From NCBI RefSeq assembly GCF_001672815.1, contig NZ_LZKK01000325.1, positions 149,719-213,718 on the forward strand: 64,000 nt of DNA, in the 5' to 3' direction. A program made the translations under genes and the position numbers. Within the stretch, counting starts at the first letter, position 1. Every line of letters starts with the position of its first letter. The DNA is from Mycobacterium sp. E796 (GTDB lineage Bacteria > Actinomycetota > Actinomycetes > Mycobacteriales > Mycobacteriaceae). The notes under the pieces were generated by a model that worked only from the letters and a program-made list of their open reading frames with translations, was not told where the DNA came from and made no database searches. Below are positions 60,079 through 64,000 of this stretch, piece by piece.

Positions 60079-61290
60079 GTGGGTGTTGTCGAGCTGGGCA
60101 CCAATTCCGAGGTGGGCGCGCTTCGGGTCGCCATCCTGCACCGCCCCGGCGCGGAGCTGCGCCGGCTCAATCCGCGCAACAACGACCAGCTGCTCTTCGA
60201 CGGGCTGCCCTGGGTCGCGCGGGCGCAGGAGGAACACGACGAGTTCGCCGAGCTGCTGCGGTCCCGCGGTGTCGAGGTGCTGCTGCTGTCGGATCTGCTG
60301 ACCGAGGCGCTCAACCACAGTGGGGCAGCCCGGATGCAGGGTGTCGCCGCCGCGGTGGACGCCCGCCGGCTCGGAACGCCACTGGCACAAGAGCTTTCGG
60401 CCTACCTGCGGGGTCTGGACCCGGTGACGCTGGCCAACGTGCTGATGGGCGGCATGACGTTCAACGAGCTCCCGCCGGACACCCGCACCGAGGTCTCGCT
60501 GGTGCTTCGCATGCACCACGGGGCGGATTTCGTCATCGATCCACTGCCGAACCTGGTGTTCACCCGTGACTCGTCGATCTGGATCGGGCCGCGGGTGGTG
60601 ATCCCGACCCTGGCGTTGCGGGCGCGCGTCCGCGAGGCGTCGTTGACCGATCTGATCTATGCCCATCACCCGCGGTTCACCGGGGTGCGGCGCGCCTACG
60701 AATCGCGCACCGCCCCGGTCGAGGGCGGTGACGTGCTGCTGCTCGCCCCCGGCGTGATCGCGGTCGGGGTCGGTGAACGGACCACCCCCGCCGGGGCGGA
60801 AGCGTTGGCGCGCAGCCTTTTTGACGACGATCTCGCCGACACCGTGCTCGCGGTGCCGATCGCCCAGCGGCGCGCGCAGATGCACCTGGACACCGTGTGC
60901 ACGATGGTCGACACCGACACCGTGGTGATGTACGCGAACATCGTCGACACGCTGACGGCGTACACGATCCAGCGCACCTCCGACGGCGTCACCATCGGCG
61001 ACGAGACGCCTTTTCTCGAGGCATCCGCCAAGGCGATGGGGATCGACAAGCTGCGGGTGATCGACACCGGGCTCGACCCCGTCGTCGCCGAGCGGGAGCA
61101 GTGGGACGACGGCAACAACACGTTGGCGCTGGCGCCCGGCGTCGTCGTCGCCTACGAGCGCAACGCGCAGACCAACGCCCGCCTGCGGGATGCGGGCATC
61201 GAGGTGCTCACCTTTGCCGGGTCCGAATTGAGCACCGGCCGCGGCGGTCCCCGGTGCATGTCCTGCCCCGCCGCGCGCGATCCGGTCTAG
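60079..61290 (+). CDS. arcA: Arginine deiminase
   Basis: 403 residues from GTG 60079; TACCGT lies exactly seven bases before it, so a leaderless start. The protein is close to M. tuberculosis ArcA (Rv1001). Signature parts are LRVAILHRPGAEL, FTRDSSIWIG (substrate Asp), the catalytic His and Glu in QRRAQMHLDTVCTMVD, and the nucleophilic Cys in GRGGPRCMSCPAARDPV. It converts arginine to citrulline and ammonia. It ends facing pmt with a strong terminator between. Confidence 0.95.
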   Translation: MGVVELGTNSEVGALRVAILHRPGAELRRLNPRNNDQLLFDGLPWVARAQEEHDEFAELLRSRGVEVLLLSDLLTEALNHSGAARMQGVAAAVDARRLGTPLAQELSAYLRGLDPVTLANVLMGGMTFNELPPDTRTEVSLVLRMHHGADFVIDPLPNLVFTRDSSIWIGPRVVIPTLALRARVREASLTDLIYAHHPRFTGVRRAYESRTAPVEGGDVLLLAPGVIAVGVGERTTPAGAEALARSLFDDDLADTVLAVPIAQRRAQMHLDTVCTMVDTDTVVMYANIVDTLTAYTIQRTSDGVTIGDETPFLEASAKAMGIDKLRVIDTGLDPVVAEREQWDDGNNTLALAPGVVVAYERNAQTNARLRDAGIEVLTFAGSELSTGRGGPRCMSCPAARDPV

Positions 61291-61299
61291 TTCTCTACC

Positions 61300-61359
61300 G
61301 CGAGCAGACACAAAAGCGCCCTAATTTGACGCGATTTAGGGGCTTTTGCGTCTGCTCGC
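61300..61359. terminator. Long bidirectional hairpin between arcA and pmt
   Basis: GCGAGCAGAC with CAAAAGCGCCCTAA on the left pairs with TTAGGGGCTTTTG and CGTCTGCTCGC on the right: a stem of about 24 pairs with one mismatch and one bulge, and an 11-base loop. It lies between convergent genes and can end transcripts from both sides. The same GAGCAGACG-type palindrome recurs between mycobacterial genes. Confidence 0.85.
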
Positions 61360-61372
61360 CGACAAAGAAGAG

Positions 61373-62929
61373 TCAGCGCCAGCTGGGCAGCCAGATCTCC
61401 ATGTTCCAGGTCTGCTGGGAAATCGGCAGGCCGGTTAGCACGGGGAACAGCCACGCGAAGTTGGTGACCACCAAGGCCACGTAGCACGAGACGGCGATCA
61501 GCCCCAGCGTGCGTCGTTCGGAGTTCTGGTTGCGGGCGTAGAGGATGTCGCCGCAGATCAGCGCGATGCCCATGGCCAGGAACGGCGCCATCGTCGCGGC
61601 GTAGAAGAAGTACATCTGCCGGTCGATGTCGGCGAACCACGGCAGCCACCCCGCGCAGTAGCCGGTCAACACAGCCGCATAACGCCAGTCCCGGCGGACC
61701 AGCATTCGCCAACAGGCATAGAGCAACACCGGCACCGCCAACCACCACATCGCCGGGGTGCCCACCAACATCTCCGCCTTGACGCACGACTGCGCGCCGC
61801 AGCCGGGGACGTTCTGCTGGTCGATGGCGTAGAGGACCGGCCGCAACGACATCGGCCAGCTCCACGGTTTGGATTCCCACGGGTGGTAGTTGCCGGCGGA
61901 GTTCGTCAGGCCCGCGTGGAACTGAAACGCCTTGGCGGTGTAGTGCCACAGCGAGCGAATGGCGTCGGGCAGGGGGACGACGGAGTGCGGGCCGATCGAC
62001 TGGCCGACCTCGTGGCGGTCGATCGCGGTCTCGGACGCGAACCAGGGCGCGTAGCTGGCGAGGTAGACCGCGAACGGGATGAGCGCCAGCGCGTACCCGG
62101 TGGGAATCAGGTCGCGCCGCAAGACCCCGAGCCACGGCCGGGTCACCTGGTATTGGCGCCGCGCCGCGACGTCGAACGCCAACGACAGCACGCCGAAGAA
62201 CAGCACGAAGTAGAGGCCGGACCACTTTGTGCCGCAAGCCAATCCGAGCATCACCCCGGCAAGGAAGCGCCACCAGCGCACGCCAAGCCTTGGGCCCCAT
62301 AGGGTTTGGGCGCTGCGGCCCTCCACGAGCGCGACGTGCAGTCGCCAGCGCACCTGATCGCGGTCGACGATGAGCGCGCCGAACGCGGCGACCACGAAGA
62401 AGGTCAGCAGGCCGTCGAGCAGGGCGGTCCGCGCGGTGACGAAGCTGACGCCGTCGCAGATCACCAGCACCCCGGCGATCGCGCCGACCAGCGTCGAGCG
62501 GCTGATCCGCCGGACGGTCCGCATCACCAGCACCACCATGACGACCCCGAGCAGGGCTCCGGTGAACCGCCAGCCCACCCCGTTGTAGCCGAAGACCGCC
62601 TCGCCGAGGGCGATCAACTGCTTGCCGACCGGCGGGTGCACCACCAGGCCGAACCCGGGGTTGTCCTCCACCCCGTGGTTGTGCAGCACCTGCCAGGCCT
62701 GCGGCGCGTAGTGCTTCTCGTCGAAGACGGGCGTGCCGGCATCCGTCGGCGAGCCCAGGTTGAGGAACCGGGTCACCGTCGCCAGCACCGTGATCACCCC
62801 GGTCGCGACCCAACCGCGAATGGTGTCGGTCGGCCCGAAGTCCGCCACCGGGACCAGCGGGCCCGGGCTGTCGACGGGTACCACACGCTCGCGCTCGGCG
62901 ACGGCGCTTTCGCGGGGCGGGGCGGTCAT
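61373..62929 (-). CDS. pmt: Protein O-mannosyltransferase
   Basis: 518 residues from ATG 62929 (GTG 62932 is an alternative), with TACGAT seven bases upstream. GT39 features: many hydrophobic segments, VFDEKHYAPQAWQVLHN with the catalytic Asp-Glu in the first loop, HPPVGKQLIALGEAVFG, and a loop with NYHPWESKPWSWPMSLRPVLY. It moves mannose from polyprenyl phosphate to Ser or Thr of secreted proteins (Rv1002c in M. tuberculosis). Divergent from rsmI with overlapping promoters. Confidence 0.94.
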   Translation of the reverse strand: MTAPPRESAVAERERVVPVDSPGPLVPVADFGPTDTIRGWVATGVITVLATVTRFLNLGSPTDAGTPVFDEKHYAPQAWQVLHNHGVEDNPGFGLVVHPPVGKQLIALGEAVFGYNGVGWRFTGALLGVVMVVLVMRTVRRISRSTLVGAIAGVLVICDGVSFVTARTALLDGLLTFFVVAAFGALIVDRDQVRWRLHVALVEGRSAQTLWGPRLGVRWWRFLAGVMLGLACGTKWSGLYFVLFFGVLSLAFDVAARRQYQVTRPWLGVLRRDLIPTGYALALIPFAVYLASYAPWFASETAIDRHEVGQSIGPHSVVPLPDAIRSLWHYTAKAFQFHAGLTNSAGNYHPWESKPWSWPMSLRPVLYAIDQQNVPGCGAQSCVKAEMLVGTPAMWWLAVPVLLYACWRMLVRRDWRYAAVLTGYCAGWLPWFADIDRQMYFFYAATMAPFLAMGIALICGDILYARNQNSERRTLGLIAVSCYVALVVTNFAWLFPVLTGLPISQQTWNMEIWLPSWR

Positions 62930-62956
62930 CACGTCGATCGTAGGCTGTCCGTCATG
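62927..62956. promoter_or_regulatory. Back-to-back leaderless promoters of pmt and rsmI
   Basis: TAGGCT (62941-62946) serves rsmI and, on the other strand, TACGAT (62942-62937) serves pmt; the two hexamers overlap by two bases. Each is exactly seven bases from its ATG, and the whole inter-ATG space is 24 bases. Confidence 0.6.
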
Positions 62957-63790
62957 ACCTCCGGTCGCCTATTGCTGGGCGCGACGCCCCTGGGACAGCC
63001 GTCGGATGCCTCGCCACGCCTGGTCGACGCGCTGGCCCACGCCGACGTGGTGGCCGCCGAGGACACCCGGCGGGTGCGGATCCTGGCCAAGGCGCTGGAA
63101 GCCGATATCAAGGGTCGGGTGGTCAGCCTGTACGACCGGGTCGAGGCCGCGCGGGTGCCCGCCCTCGTCGACGCGATGAAGGCCGGGGCGACGGTGCTGA
63201 TGGTCAGCGACGCCGGCATGCCGTTGATCAGCGACCCCGGCTACCGGCTGGTCGCCGCGTGCGTCGAGGCCGGGGTTCCGCTGACCTGTCTGCCCGGGCC
63301 GTCCGCGGTGACGACCGCGCTGGCCGTGTCCGGGCTGCCGTCGGAGCGGTTCTGCTTCGAAGGGTTCGCCCCGCGCAAGAAGTCGGCGCGCCGGACCTGG
63401 TTGGCCTCGCTGTCCGACGAGCGCCGCACCTGCGTGTTCTTCGAATCGCCGCGGCGGCTGGCGGCCTGCCTGCGCGACGCCGTGGACGAACTCGGCGGCG
63501 CCCGCCGCGCGGTGGTCTGCCGGGAGCTGACGAAGGTGCACGAAGAAGTGGTGCGTGGCTCGCTGGAGGAGCTGGCCACGTGGGCGAACGACGGGGTGCT
63601 GGGCGAGATCACCGTGGTGCTCGCCGGCGCGACGCCGCGCGCCGACCTGCCGTCGCTGGTGGCGGAGGTGGAGGAGATGGTCGCCGGCGGCGTGCGCGTC
63701 AAGGACGCGTGCAGCGAGGTGGCCGCGGCGCACCCGGACGTGCGGACACGTCAGCTCTACGACGCAGTGCTGCAGTTACGCGGCGATTAG
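62954..63790 (+). CDS. rsmI: 16S rRNA (cytidine-2'-O) methyltransferase
   Basis: 278 residues from ATG 62954. Tetrapyrrole-methylase fold of the RsmI type: LLLGATPLGQPSD (usually GTPIGN), ADVVAAEDTRRVRIL, VLMVSDAGMPLISDPGYRLV and CLPGPSAVTTALAVSGL. It 2'-O-methylates C1402 in 16S rRNA. It is the orthologue of Rv1003. Length fits the family. Confidence 0.93.
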   Translation: MTSGRLLLGATPLGQPSDASPRLVDALAHADVVAAEDTRRVRILAKALEADIKGRVVSLYDRVEAARVPALVDAMKAGATVLMVSDAGMPLISDPGYRLVAACVEAGVPLTCLPGPSAVTTALAVSGLPSERFCFEGFAPRKKSARRTWLASLSDERRTCVFFESPRRLAACLRDAVDELGGARRAVVCRELTKVHEEVVRGSLEELATWANDGVLGEITVVLAGATPRADLPSLVAEVEEMVAGGVRVKDACSEVAAAHPDVRTRQLYDAVLQLRGD

Positions 63791-63795
63791 CTCTC

Positions 63796-64000
63796 TTAAG
63801 GCGTGCAGGCCTTGAGGGGACCGATCCCCGGCGTGCAGACCTGGGGGTGCGGCGGCAGCGGCGGCGGGCCGGGCAGCGGTGGCAGCGGCGGCGGTCCCGC
63901 TGGCAGCGGGGGTAACGCCGGAAGCGGCGGCAGGGCCGGCGGGCCCGCGGCGATCTGCTGGTGATGGGCGGATCGTGCCAGCGCACCTGGGAGCATGCGG
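63796..64000 (-). CDS. Rv1004c-like protein, C-terminal fragment
   Basis: Open on the reverse strand to the window edge. Only the last part is credible: a Pro/Leu-rich tail with repeated PPLP units followed by HPQVCTPGIGPLKACTP, the carboxy end expected of the membrane or secreted protein at Rv1004c. From base 63942 outward the sequence instead matches alkB in reverse, so the reading beyond that point is not trustworthy. Confidence 0.55.
   Translation of the reverse strand, partial: RMLPGALARSAHHQQIAAGPPALPPLPALPPLPAGPPPLPPLPGPPPLPPHPQVCTPGIGPLKACTP
63942..64000. repeat. Inverted copy of an internal alkB segment at window end
   Basis: The last 59 bases match the reverse complement of 59480-59538 with a single difference at 63947. 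The match begins abruptly inside the Rv1004c-like gene. See findings. Confidence 0.9.

Noticed and set aside
1..64000. CRISPR array, insertion sequences, tRNA or rRNA genes
   Set aside because: No regularly spaced direct repeats, no transposase motif and no rRNA or tRNA-like conserved stretches were seen; the only long repeats are the SGNH pair and the end-of-window inverted segment.

Overview
The window is high-GC actinobacterial DNA from a Mycobacterium, probably a slow grower. The evidence is three PE/PPE-type genes, an EsxJ/K-like plus EsxN-like pair, an EccE protein, a cutinase, mycobacterial lipoproteins, and a right end (about 57-64 kb) in the gene order of M. tuberculosis Rv0998 to Rv1004c. 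The species cannot be fixed from the sequence alone.

Layout. 0-9 kb: a truncated SDR, a PE gene, a large membrane patatin, a DUF1023 hydrolase with its lipoprotein partner, a small basic protein and an M42 peptidase. 9-16.5 kb: a glycosyltransferase/kinase-like pair, two tandem TetR paralogues, a PAS protein and a PE-PPE-Esx-Esx operon. 16.6-29.1 kb: a compact set of small-molecule genes. It contains a threonine-aldolase-like PLP enzyme, an FAD protein, an ATP-grasp ligase, a MetA-like acyltransferase and a MetY-like sulfhydrylase in one operon. Opposite them lie a PaaK-like adenylating enzyme and a stand-alone adenylation enzyme, followed by cutinase, GNAT, PaiB, ACP and phosphopantetheinyl transferase genes. 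29-33 kb: a secreted protein, a double hydrolase and a fused cytochrome b/molybdoenzyme. 33-55 kb: a surface-glycan region with a flippase, membrane and soluble glycosyltransferases, an O-acyltransferase, SGNH lipoproteins, a GH5 enzyme, the heptose enzymes HddA-GmhA-GmhB, methyltransferases, and a GMC/epimerase pair. 55-64 kb: an EccE, then the conserved core segment (KATmt, two lipoproteins, AlkB, arcA, pmt, rsmI and a truncated Rv1004c-like gene).

The strongest new signal is a bipartite DNA element, GTATGTAW, 13 bases, GTGYAT, 4 bases, GGTAY. It occurs six times with invariant spacing. Each copy lies upstream of an operon: GT2/APH-like, PAS, PE-PPE-Esx, flippase, the O-acyltransferase/GT4/methyltransferase operon (reverse strand), and the heptose operon. 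Four have an AAGT-type box 33-34 bases further upstream and a fifth carries a variant. This suggests one regulator, or one RNA element, co-ordinates the surface glycan genes with a PE/PPE/Esx export cassette.

The core flank uses a different expression style. Seven genes have a TANNNT hexamer exactly 7 bases before the start codon, as expected for leaderless mRNAs. The heptose block is also bracketed by two near-identical SGNH lipoprotein genes in direct orientation, so it could be lost by recombination. All functional statements come from reading motifs and recalled family knowledge; no database search was run.
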